Shown: piece after piece, positions 25,944-37,530 of the stretch | Layout: each line of letters starts with the position of its first letter | How positions within the stretch are numbered: the stretch's first letter is position 1 | Source: Sapria himalayana | Taxonomy: Eukaryota; Streptophyta; Magnoliopsida; Malpighiales; Rafflesiaceae | DNA length: 64,000 nucleotides | NCBI GenBank assembly: GCA_029783825.1 | Contig: JAREIK010005490.1 | Location: forward strand, 1 to 64,000 | Reading direction: 5' to 3' | The notes under the pieces: model-generated | The model's database searches: none | What the model was told of the DNA's origin: nothing | The model's input: the letters and a program-made list of their open reading frames with translations, nothing else | Program-made: the position numbers and the translations under genes

Positions 25944-26145
25944 GTATGGGTGCTCACGGGACTCGGAGATCCGTGAGTCTACCAGAAGTCTTGTCCCGAA
26001 AGAATGGGACTAAGAAAAATCCATTGATTTGACTTTTCCCAGTCCCGTTCTATCACGTATTTTTTCTTTTGGGACGGTTGCGGATCTTAAGCAATATCCA
26101 TCCTGAGAACCATCCTGTCCTAAAAAACCGATACTAGAACCAGGA

Positions 26146-26168
26146 ATATATATATATATATATATATA
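26146..26168. repeat. (AT)n microsatellite in the 5' region of hAT copy 1
   Basis: About eleven AT dinucleotides lie in the 5' non-coding region of the element. The same place in copy 2 (about 54,419-54,437) is shorter and interrupted, so the length changed after the copies separated. Confidence 0.85.
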
Positions 26169-26530
26169 ACATAAAGATGCCGCCAATTCCGCTACTGCCC
26201 ATCCAATTCCGACGCACCTATTGCTGTTCCGATGAGTTCCAGGCCACCTCATGCCATTCCAGCTGTGTTTAGTTAGGTCCAGCCCTTGTCCGTCGCACTT
26301 CTGGTGGCCTCCACCGTGTCCCAGATCCCACCGGCCTTTTTGTTTGTTTTTTTGATGAGAATTGAGTGATTAATTATTATTATTATGCATCTTAGTCAGT
26401 TTTGCTGAGTATTGGTTGTGGTGTTGTGGTTGGGCCGAATGAGTGGGCTAAATGTGTTACAGACATTTTTGTAGAGTTTGCTTGTTTGAAATATTTATAT
26501 GTATTTATGCTTAACATATCATATTAATTA

Positions 26531-28375
26531 ATGGCAATGCAGAAGACACAATCTAGCGGTAAACGAAAAATACAATAAATTGAAGATGATCAGATCTCAA
26601 ATGATCAAAGTACTGATAAATCCAATTATTATCCTTTCAAAAACCCTCCTATTGTTTTGGCAGGTTCTTCAATTCCAATTGTAAAAGAAAGTCAAGGGAC
26701 ATCTGAACCTCAAGCTCATAAAAAGTATAAGTCTGCTGTTTGGGAAACATATGAGATATTAGTTGATTCAGAGAGATATGAAATTGGTAGGGCAACTTGT
26801 ATATGATGTAGGAAAGAATATTTGGCAAAAAGTGATCAAGGTACTTCGGGTTTATAAAAATACTTGAGAGAGACTTGTAGGAAATTTCAACACAAAAAAG
26901 AATTAATAGAAGCTCACAAATGTAAAGACAAGTTGCAATCTTTGTTGAGTTTCACTAAAGGTACTAGTTCAGAGGATAACAAATTAACTTGTTGGCAATT
27001 TGATCAACAACTAGGCTTTTGAACTTTTCTGTAATTAAAAGTCATTCTAAAGTTAATATTAGAAAATGCTATTGAGTTTTGCATGAATGAATGGGGTTTG
27101 AGAAAGTTGATGTTCATTACTGTTGACAATGTATCAAATAATGATGTTGCAGTTGAACAATTAAAAAAAATGCTTGTGAAGGAATAGTGTTGTACCTTTG
27201 AGAGGTGAGCATTTTCATATGAGATGTTGTGCTCATATCCTAAACTTTATTGTCAGAGATGGCATTGCAGTAATAGAGGGTGCTATTCAAAAAATTAGAG
27301 GTGTGGTGAAATATGTGAGGAGCAGTCCTAAAAGATTAGATATGTTTAAGTTATGTCTTGAAGAAGCAAACATGACATACAGATCTTCATTGCAATTAGA
27401 TTGTCCTACAATATGGAATTCAACTTATTTGATGCTACAAACTGATATAAAATATCAAAAAGAATTTGCTAAGTTGGAGTACAAAGACAAAAGGTTTTTG
27501 AAGGAGTTTGGTTCTAACGTTCCAACTGCGAGAGACTGCACAAACACCAAAATTTTGGTTCGTTTCTTGAAAACTTTTTATGAGGTAACTTGTAAATTTT
27601 CTGGCTCACAATATTCTAACTCTAGTGTTTATTTTCCTCAGATTATTCTAATTTTGAAAAAAAATTGAGCTTTGTGAAAATAGTAAAGATACAATTGTGT
27701 CTGAAATAGGTATGAAAATGAGGCATAAATTCAACAACTATTGGGGTTCTCTTCAGTCAAAAAATATTATGATTTTTGTAGCAGTAGTGTTGGATCCTTC
27801 ATATAAGCTCAATTATCTCAAGGTTAAGTACACTTAGCATTATGGGGAGGAATTGGCTAAAAATCTGGTAAAAAAGGTTATAAATGCTTTAAATGAGATG
27901 ATGGATAATTATAAAGATTTAAATGAAGATGAATCAAAAGAAGATGATTTCTCTTCTACTGTGTTGAAGAAAAATGATGATTTCTTTGATTGTAGTGATA
28001 CTTATGTTGATGATTTTTTTATTGAATTGGAGAAAGAACAAGAAGTTGCAGCTTTGGAAGAGTTGGATAGGTACTTGGAGGACAAACTAGAAAAAAATAG
28101 AATTGATTTTGATCATCTTAACTGGTGGAAGGTAAATTAGGTTAGATATCCTTCTTTGGCAAATGGAGCAAGGGATGTATTTGCTATCCAAGCATCTATT
28201 GTGGCCTACGAATCTACATTTAGCAATGGGGAAAGAACTTTAGATAAATTTAGGAGTTCTTTAACACCTATTACAGTGGAAGTTCTCATATATGTACAAG
28301 ATTGATTGAGAAGCTCAAACAAACCTATTGAAATTGAAGAATTAGTTCAAGACCTTGATGATAATGAATCAGGTT
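26531..28375 (+). pseudogene. hAT transposase pseudogene, copy 1
   Basis: The gene would encode the element's transposase: BED zinc finger, RNase H-like catalytic fold and C-terminal hAT dimerisation domain. The start chosen is ATG at 26,531; an upstream limit is not otherwise fixed. TAA at 26,576-26,578 stops the frame and is shared with copy 2. The BED region (from about 26,800) keeps its first cysteine pair, but a TGA has replaced the Trp between them (CI*CRKEY). At about 27,012 the frame jumps from the FDQQL part to the LLNF part, removing some 300 bp with the first catalytic Asp. The best frame, 27,198-27,668, covers RCCAHILN and DCPTIWNSTY (Arg of PTRWNS changed to Ile). A run of eight A near 27,660 shifts the frame. 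Further stops are TAG at 27,835 (shared), TAG at 28,138 and TGA at 28,303. The dimerisation part (YPSLANGARDVFA, YESTFSNGERTLDKFRSSL) is still readable and holds the third acidic residue. Plausible introns follow (GTTAGT at ~28,374; acceptor CTACAG at ~28,629), which is uncertain. Confidence 0.9.
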
Positions 28376-29344
28376 AGTATACAAATCTTGCAAATTTTAA
28401 TTTCACTTTTACTTATTTTATTAATTCAATTTAATAAAAATATGGTTCAATTATAATTTTCAAAGGGGTCACAAGATCCAAATATTCTTCCAACTATAGT
28501 TGGCCAACTAAATTTGGAATGGTGTATTAAATTTTATAAGGTAATATTTTGTTTTTTTATCACTCTTTCATCTTATAAATTTATGTCTACATGATTAACA
28601 TTTTTTCATCTTTGGTTGTCCTTCTACAGTGGAGGAAGAAAAGAGAGGAGTTGTAGAAGAAATAATTAATTAGGTTTGGATTTTCGTTGCTGTTCCGGGA
28701 CAGACCTTTGAAATGATTATTATCATGGTTGTTATTAGTTGTATTTTTTTATTATATTAAGCTGCCTAATTTTAGCAATTACTTAAGTAGTAATTGTTGC
28801 TACCAATGTTTGTCGTCATCTTTAGCTATTCCTTAATATTTTAAGTAATTGTTTAAAAAATATAGTATTGCTATTATGGTTAACTTTTACTCTGCCGAAC
28901 AAAGCCAACTTGTGATAAAACAAAGAACCAAATTAAGCACACAACTCAGTCCTGTTCTATTTAACATTTCTATTCTTTTCTGCACATCAAAGCTTTCGAC
29001 AAGATAATGGAACTCGTTTGCGGTATTCAGCCTATTTGACAAAATAAAATTGGCCCAATTTGAGTTTGAAAGATACATAACTAAAGAATGATAAATGGTA
29101 CAACAAAAGGTTTCGACATGAACTAACTTGGCCGGTTTGAATAAAATAAATTAAAAAAAATGTCCGAACTCCGTTTTGTCCAAGAACCATTTTTCCTACC
29201 CAAAATTCCCGATCTACGTCCCCTTCCGTCCTGATATTTTCATCCATGGGACGAGTCTGGATCTTCAAAAAAAAAATCTCCGAACTGTGAGAAGGGACTA
29301 GAGATTTGTAATCCCCATTTCGTCCCGTCCCATGAGCACCCCTA

Positions 29345-32300
29345 GAATTTAGTGGTTTATAGGTTTTATTTATAAAATAAAATAACAAAAAATTTATTTT
29401 TATTATTTTTTGATATTTTCAAAGGTTATAGGTTATAACCGTTGAAAATATAATAATTTTGAAATTTTTTTCAAATGTGAATACAATATTTAGTTATACT
29501 AATCATTATATTTATATATTATATAAATTCAATATAAATAATTTTATTAATAAATATTCTAATAATTATCAAAAAATAAATTAATAATCTATTAATAATA
29601 AGATAGATATTAATTAAAATATAATTATAAATCTAAAAATGATTCAGAAGCAAAAAAAAATATATTACTATATAATAATTTTTTGTTTTTGAATTTTTTA
29701 TTCTTTTAATAAGTTATATCTATATTTTTTTAATGAAAAATAATTTATATAAATTATATTTGTCTAACTAATAATTTATTTTGTAATTAATATTTATATA
29801 TAAATAAACAAAGAAATAATTAAAATGAATATTTAAAATTATAAGGAAAAAAATGAGATTTATTCTTTATTATTTAGGGTATACCAGTTTAATTTAAATT
29901 ATAATTTTCTCACTAATAATTTATTTTGTAATTAATATTTCAATAAAAATAAACTTATCAATAATTAAAATAAAAATATAAAATTATACTGAATAAAAAT
30001 TAAAATGAAATTTATGAATTATTATTAATGTATACCAGTTTAATATTTTGAGTATTTAATGGTTTTGTCGTTTAGGACTTTAGCAATTTATGTTTTTAAG
30101 CATTTAGTGGTTTATTGTTTTTGTTTAAACTATGAAAAAACAAAAAAATTATTTTTGATATTTTTTCACATTTTTAAAGGTTATAACCTTTGACAATATA
30201 ATAATTTTAAAATTTTTTAAAAATGTGAATATAATATTTAGTCATAATAATCATTATATTTATATATAATATAAACTAAATATAAACAATTTTATCGATA
30301 GATATGATATCAATTATCAAAAAATAAATTAATATGTTATTATTATTATGATGGATATAAATTAAAATATAATTGCAAAACCTAAAATTATTCAAAATCC
30401 AAGTAAAATTTATTACTAAATAAAATTTTTTGCTTTTTAGTTTTTGCTTCTTTTTATAAGCTTATATATTTTTTTGATGAAAATTAAATTATTTTAATTA
30501 TATTTGTATCACTCATAATTTATTTTGTAATTAATATTTTAATAAATTATTTAAATTATATTTAATGGTTACGAGTTTAATGGTTTAAGTATTTAGGAGA
30601 TTTTGTGTTTATGAGTTTATATGTTTAAGTGTGTAGGCACTTAGTGGTTTATAAGTTTTATTTAAACAATTATATAGCAAAAAATTTATTTTTATTATTT
30701 TTTCAAATTTTTGAAGTTTATATCCTTTGAAAATATAATAATTTTTAAATTTTTTTCAAATGTAAATATAATATTTATTTATAATAATTTGCATAATTAT
30801 AATTCATTTAAATTCAATATAAATAATTATATTGCTAGATATTATAATTATGATCAAAATATAAATTAATCAACTATTATTAAAAAAAGCTATTATTTAA
30901 AAAGTATTTGCAAATCTAAATTTATTCAAATCAAAGTAAAATATATTACTAAATAATAATTTTTTTTAATGTTTTGCTTTTTTTATAAGTTTATATTATA
31001 ATTATTAAAAATAAATTATTTAAATTAATTTTGTCTTACTCATAATTTATTTTGTAATTTATAATACTATAATACTAAACTACTAAATAATTAAAATGAA
31101 TTTTTAAAATTATAATGAATACAAATAAAATTGAGATTTATTATTTATTATTCATGATATACCAGTTTAATGGTTTAAGTATTTATGTGTTTTGTGGTTT
31201 AGGAGTTTAGTGATTTAATTCTTTAGACCTTTAGTGTTTCATAGTTTTTTTTTGAATGTATAAAACAAAAAATTTAATTTTTTGATTTTTTTTAATTTTT
31301 GAAGGTTGTAACATTTGAAAATATAATAATTTTTAATTTTTTTTAAATGTTAATATAATATTTAGTTATAATAATCTTAATAATTATATATAATGTAAAC
31401 TCAATATAAATAATTTTATTGATAGATATTATAATAATGATCAATAAATAAATTAATAAACTTGTATTTATAAGAATGATATAAATTAAAATATAATTGT
31501 AAAATATAAGATGATTCAAAATCAAAATAAGAATTATTATTAAATAATAATTTTTTATTTTTAAAATTGTACCCCTTTCTATGATCATTTTTTTTGATGA
31601 AAAATAAATTATTTTAATTATATATGTGGCACTAATAATTTATTTTGTAATTAATATTTCTATAAAAATAAACTGATAAATAATTAAAATGAATATTTAA
31701 AATTATAATGAATACTAATAAAACTCAGATTTATGATTTATTATTTAGACTATACTAATTTAATATTTTAAGTATTTATGGGCTTCGGGGTTTAGGAGTT
31801 TAGTCATTTTAGTATTTAGTCATTTAGTGGTTTATAGGTTTTATATAAAAAATAAAATAACAAAAAATTTATTTTTGTTATTTTTTCTCATTTTTGAAGG
31901 TTATAACATTTAAAAATATAATAATTTTTAAATGTTTTTTGACAAGTGAATACAATATGAAGTTATAATAATCATAATAATTATATATAATATAAATTCT
32001 ATATAAACTATTTTATTGATATTAGTATAGTGATCATAAAAAAGTAATAACCAATTATTAATAAGATAAATATTATTTAAAATATATTTGCAAAACCTAA
32101 AAAGACTCAAAATCAAAGTGAAATATTATACTAAATATTAATTTTAAATTTTTAAATTTTTCTATCCATTTATAAGCCTATATATTTTTTGATGAAATAA
32201 TAAATTATTTAAATTATATTTGCCTCGCTAATAATTTATTTTTTAATTTATATTTCTATAAAATTAAACTAATAAATAATTAAAATATATATTTAAAATT

Positions 32301-32699
32301 ATAATGAATACTAATAAAAATGAGATTTATTATTTATTATTTAGGGTATAACTATTTAATTGTTTAACTTTTTTGTGGTTTTGGGGTTAAAAAGTTTATT
32401 GATTTATATGTTTGCACATTTTTGTGTTTATAGTTTTTATTTATTCAATGAAATAACAAAAAAAATTATTTTTATGAATTTTCGTGATTTTCAAAGGTTA
32501 AGAACTTTGAAAATATAATAATTTTTTAATAGTTCTAAAATATAAATACAATACTTAGTTATAATAATAATAATAATTATATTTGTTGTAGTTTCGATAT
32601 AAAAAATGTATTAATATATATTATAATAATGATAAAAAAATGAATTAATAAACTATTATTAATAAGATAGATATTAATTAAAATAAATTAATAATAAAC
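29345..32699 (-). repeat. AT-rich satellite array, segment 5 (reverse)
   Basis: Reverse-oriented monomers between hAT copy 1 and insert B, beginning with the right target-site copy GAATTTAG (29,345-29,352). The first 200 bp share with the left flank of hAT copy 2 the variant TTATTATTAATAGATTATT (read on the reverse strand). The monomers from 30.6 to 32.7 kb repeat the types found at 14.6-16.6 kb in the same orientation. A local duplication GGTTATAGGTTATAACC is seen at about 29,424. The array ends inside the TTAATTAAAATA motif where insert B starts. Confidence 0.93.
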
Positions 32700-33967
32700 T
32701 AATAGTACAAACTAGCACCAGGGTGGTATAAGCAAGGCAAGAAGTATGGGCTCTCTTTCAATCAAGAATCAAAAAATTTATTTTATTGGGATGTCTAAGC
32801 CATTTTTTTATATCCTCATGGATATTAAAAGTATCATTTCTTTCTTTTTATATTAAATGAGTTAGGTATACAAGCTCGCAATACCCAAAAAGGTGTAAAT
32901 GAATCATATTCAAATGTATAAAAGGTTTTAATCATTGCCCAAAATATTAGTCTTGCATATTGACACTTGAGGTCACAAATCAAAGGAAAAGGCTATAGTG
33001 ATATTTCCAATCCCAAAAATTTTAGCTATAGAAAGTTATAAAGAGTAGTACACGAGCTTTAACTATTTCTAGGGTCGTGACTTTTGCTCTTGAGGAATGT
33101 CCAAAGTTACAATAATTCCTAGTGCGATGACTTTGCAATATAAAAATAAAATGCACAAGCTATCGTCATATCCAATACTGTGACCCATTATTATAGTGAT
33201 TAAATATGTATTCATGATCATTCTTAGTGCCTTAACAATATGTTCAATAGAGAGACACAAGTTATGGCATATTCTCATCGATATGATTTTGTGTTCTAGA
33301 GACAAAATATACAATCATGACCATTGCTAATGCTACAATAATCTAAAGCAAGAAAGAGAGTGAATCCATAATTCACCCCTTGAGTCATGACTTTGTGTTA
33401 CATATACAAAAAGAAAATTTTGTGACATTCCTAAAAGTTGTGAATTTCAATTTAAATTTAACACTTAGTCATTTGATTATAAAAGTGCAAAACAAGAGAT
33501 TTAGGATTTAGGGTTTATGGGTTAGGGTTATAGTTTATGGTTTAAGGTTTACGATTTAAAGTTTTGGGTTTATTGTTTTTTTTTTTGTTTTTTTTTTGGA
33601 AAATACACACTTTATTTATCATTTAGGCGCACAACTTACAAGAGACTAAAAGCTGACTAAATTAGGCCAGCCCACCAAATCCTATGCACCTTAATGATTC
33701 TATGCATAAAATACATAAAAACATACTGCCTAATAATTCCAAGCGTACGAATACAACTAAAATCACCAGGCATTCCCGGACATCATAGTTAGCATTGAGT
33801 CATTATGCACACTGCATCCTTTCCATTTGGATTTGTCCAAGCCTTTTGGAGGAAGCTGAATGATGCACCATATTAAAACTATGCAAATATAAGATTGTGC
33901 ATGTGTGTGACATGCATCATCAAGCATTTGCCTATGTCATTGCTATGCAATGGAAAACATTGCAAAG
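32700..33967 (+). repeat. Insert B: interior fragment of insert A at the reverse-to-forward junction
   Basis: About 1.26 kb, closely similar throughout to 19,090-20,335 of insert A and in the same orientation. It starts at CAAACTAGCACCAGGG and breaks off after CAATGGAAAACATTGC, where insert A continues with unrelated sequence. To its left the satellite is reverse; to its right it is forward. Both ends of the A-type sequence are missing, so B is a fragment placed at a rearrangement breakpoint and not a complete insertion. The open frame at 33,069-33,314 (-) matches the one in A (19,457-19,696), but no protein family is recognisable. Confidence 0.8.
33497..33570 (+). repeat. Degenerate telomere-like tract in insert B
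   Basis: The same tract as in insert A, with diverged TTTAGGG units (TTTAGGA, TTTAGGG, TTTATGGG, TTAGGG, TTTATGG, TTTAAGG). It has one more 7-bp unit than the copy in A near its left end. Confidence 0.75.
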
Positions 33968-35089
33968 CTATTTCATTGTTTGAATAAAAGCTATAAACCT
34001 TTAAATGCCTAAATACTTAAATCAATAACTTCGAAATCTCGAAAACCCTAAATATATAATTTTTTTAAACATGTATATCCTAAATAATAAATAATAAATC
34101 TAAATTTTATTTTTTTTATTTTAATTTTAAATATTTATTTTAATTATTTATTTGTTTATTTTTATATAAATATTAATTACAAAATAAATTATAAGTTAGA
34201 CAAAGATAATTTATATAAATTATTTTTCAACAAAAAAATATAGATATACTTATTAAAAGAAGTAAAAAATTAAAAACAAAAAATTATTATATAGTAATAT
34301 ATTTTACTTTGTTTTTGAATCATTTTAGGTTTAGTAATTATATTTTAATTGATATATAACTTATTAATAATAAATTATTAATTTATTTTTTGATCATAAT
34401 TAGAATATTTATCTATAAAAATATTTATATGATAAATAGATTTAATGATTATTATAAGTAAATATTCTATTCACTTTAGAAAAAAATTTTAAAATTATTA
34501 GATTTTCAAAGATTACCTTTGAACATGTGAAAAAAAAATATAATTTTTATTATTATTTCATTGTTTAAATAAAACCTATAAATCACTAAATGCCTAAACA
34601 CTTAAATCACTATACTACAAAATCTCGATACCCATATATAGATAATCATTTAAAAGAGTATACCCTAAATAATAATTAATAAATCTCATTTTTATTTGTT
34701 TTAATTATAATTTAAAAAATTCATTTTGATTGTTTAGTTTTTTATTTATATATATATATTAATTATAAAATAAATTATAAGTTAAAAATATTATTTATAA
34801 AAATTATTTTTCATCACAAAATAGATAAGCTTATAAAAAGAATAAAAATTTAAAAACAAATAAGTATTATTAAGTGATATATTTTGCTTTGCTTTTGAAT
34901 TATTTTAGGTTTTGATATTATATTTTTAGTAATATCAATCTTATTCATAATATATTTTTAATTTATTTTTTGATAATTATTAGAATATCTATGAATAAAA
35001 TTGTTTATATTGAATTTATATGATATATAATTATTATGATTATTATAAATAAATATTTATTCACTTTTGAAAAAAATTTAAAAATTATT

Positions 35090-35121
35090 ATATTTTCAAA
35101 GGTTATAACCTTTGAAAATAT
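35090..35121. repeat. 32-bp perfect palindrome of the satellite monomer
   Basis: Half-site ATATTTTCAAAGGTTA and its immediate reverse complement, identical to the copy at 4540-4571. Confidence 0.9.
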
Positions 35122-36453
35122 CAAAAAATAATAAAAATAAATTATTTTTATTTTTTTTAAATAAAACCTATAAACAACTAAATACATACATAGTTAAATA
35201 AGTAAACTCCTAAACCTCGTAATGCCTAAATACATAAACCATTAAACTGCTATATACTACTTAATAATTAATAAATCTAATTTTTATTTCTTTTTATTAT
35301 AATTTTAAATATTAATTTTAATTATTTATTAGTTTATTTTTATAGAAATATTTATTACAAATTAAATTATGAGAGCGACATATATATTTTAATTAATTTA
35401 TTTTTAATAAAAAAAATAAATGCTTATAAAAGAAGTAAAAGTAAAAAAATTAAAAATTATTTTCAGTAATATATTTTACTTTATTTTGAATCAATTTGGG
35501 CTTTGTAAATATTTTTTAATTAATATCAATCTTTTTATTAATAGCTTATTAATTTAATTTTTGATCATTATTATATTATCTATCAATAAAATTGTTTATA
35601 TTGAATTTATATGATATATAATTATTAATAGTATTATAACTAAATATTGTATTCACATTTCAAAAAATTGTAAATATTATTATATTTTCAAAGTTTATAA
35701 CCTATGAAAATGATAACAAATTATAGAAAATTTTTTTGTGATTTTATTTTTTAAATAAAACCTATTAACCACTAAAAGCCTAAAAACATAAATTGCTAAA
35801 CTCCTAATCAACAAAACCTTTAAATACTTATTCCATTAATCTGGTATAGATTAATAATAAATCATAAATCTAATTTTAATTTATATTCAGTATAATTTAA
35901 AATTTTTATTTTAATTATTTATCAGTTTATTTTTATAGAAATATTAATTACAAAATAAATTATTAGTGAGATAGATCTAATTTAAATTAAAACAGTATCC
36001 CTAAATAATAAATAATAAATCTCATTTTTTTCATTATAATTTTAAATATTTATTTTAATTAGTTATTTGTTAATTAATATATAAATATATATTACAAAAT
36101 AAATTGAGCTAGACAAAAATAATTTATATAAATTATTTTTCATCAAAAAATAATACATAAACTTTTTTTAAAAAAAAATTATAACAAAAAATTATTATAT
36201 AGTAATATATTTTGCTTTTCTTCTGAATCATTTTAGGTTTTGTAATACTATTTTTTTTTTGATATTTATCTTATTATTAATAGATTATTAATTTATTTTT
36301 TGATCATTATTAGAATATTTATCAATAAAATGTTTTATATTGAATTTACATGATATATAATTATAAAGATTATTATAACTAAATATTATATTTACGTTGG
36401 AAAATAATTTAAAAATTATTATATTTTTAAAGGTTATCATCTTTGAAAATGAG

Positions 36454-36488
36454 ATAAAATAACAAAAATAAATTTTTTGTTATTTTAT
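36454..36488. repeat. Second inverted repeat of the monomer (15-bp stem)
   Basis: The arm ATAAAATAACAAAAA is followed by five bases and then the exact reverse complement arm. It lies just downstream of the palindrome (36,430-36,450, imperfect here) and just upstream of the anchor AAAACCTATAAAC. Comparable arms (AATAACAAAAA / TTTTTGTTATT) are seen at this place in most monomers. Each repeat unit therefore carries two consecutive potential hairpins. Confidence 0.82.
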
Positions 36489-36589
36489 TGTTTATATAAA
36501 ACCTATAAACTACTAAATGCCTAAATGCTTAAATCATTAAACTCCTAAACCCTAAAACCCCAAAACTAAGAAATACTTAAACATTTAAA

Positions 36590-36720
36590 ACATCTTTAAA
36601 GGTTTATGTATTTATAAATAATATATAAATATCTATCAATATATAAAAGTTTATTAATTTATTTATTGATCATTATAATATTTATTTTTATATTTTATTT
36701 ATTAATATCTATCAATAAAA
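36590..36720 (+). repeat. Rearranged short monomer, mirror of 22.06-22.20 kb
   Basis: AAGGTTTATGTATTTATAAATAA is followed by TATCTATCAATATATAAAAG, with most of the monomer missing, and then a second TATCTATCAATAAAATTG. It is the reverse-strand equivalent of the rearrangement in the left arm and marks the two arms as copies of one block. Confidence 0.8.
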
Positions 36721-37530
36721 TTGTTTATATTTAATTTACATGATATATAATTATTAAGTTTATTATAATTAAATATTGTATTCACATTTGAAAAAAATTT
36801 AAAAATTATTATATTTATAAAGGTTATAACATTCAAAATTGATAAAAAATTTGAAAAATATTTTTTTTGTTATTTCATTATTTAAATAAAACATATAAAC
36901 TACTAAATGTCTAAACATGTAAATTACTAAACTACTAAACTCCTAAATACTTAAACAATTAAACCGGTATACCCTAAATAATTAATCATAAATCTCATTT
37001 TTATTTGTATTCATTATAATTTCAATATTCATTTTAATTATTTATTAGTTTATTTTTATATAAATATTAATTGCAAAATAAAATTATGAATGAGACAAAT
37101 ATAATTTAAATAATTAATCTTCATCAAAAAAATTTATAAGCTTATAAAAAGAATCAAAATTTTAAAAATAAAAAATTATTATTTAGTCATATATTTTACT
37201 TTGATTTTTAATCATTTTAGGCTTTGCAAATATATTTTAATTAATATCTATCTTATTAATAATAGTTTATTAATCTATTTTATGATCAGTATTACAATAT
37301 TGATCAATAAAATTATTTATATTGAATTTACATGATATTTAATTTTTATGATTATTATAATTAAATATTGTATTAACATTTGAAAAAAAATTAAAAATTA
37401 TAATATTTTCAATGGTTATAACCTTGAAAATGAGAAAAACTCATAACAATATTTTTTTGTTATTTAATTATTTAAATAAAACCTATAAACCACAAAATAC
37501 CTAAATACTTAAATTACTAAACTCCTAATC

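Larger units (their letters stand above)
25944..29344 (+). mobile_element. hAT (Ac-type) transposon copy 1, both ends present
   Basis: A 3.4-kb element with an 8-bp target-site duplication and 18-bp terminal inverted repeats. The left repeat is TATGGGTGCTCACGGGAC (25,944-25,961); the right repeat, on the other strand, is TAGGGGTGCTCATGGGAC (29,327-29,344), giving two mismatches. GGGAC/GTCCC words are clustered in both subterminal regions, as is usual for transposase binding sites in hAT elements. The 5' non-coding region (to 26,530) contains an (AT)n run, and the 3' non-coding region is about 29 % of the element. The interior holds a broken BED-finger transposase gene. The element is inactive: stops, frameshifts and a ~300-bp deletion remove part of the catalytic core. 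Confidence 0.92.
33968..37530 (+). repeat. AT-rich satellite array, segment 6 (forward)
   Basis: Forward monomers between inserts B and C, with anchors near 33,988, 34,568, 35,160, 35,757, 36,497, 36,890 and 37,475. Read on the reverse strand it follows 21,231-23,690 closely. Shared private features include ATACTGATCATAAAATAG next to the insert, GATGAAGAT with CATAATTTTATTTTG, the rearranged short monomer at 36.6 kb, and the monomer with GGGTTTTCGAGATTT (reverse reading). The ~1.15 kb between about 34,640 and 35,790 has no counterpart in the left arm. Confidence 0.93.

Noticed and set aside
29032..29388. 118-codon - strand frame at the 3' end of hAT copy 1
   Set aside because: It runs antisense through the 3' non-coding region, across the terminal repeat and into satellite. 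No family resemblance.
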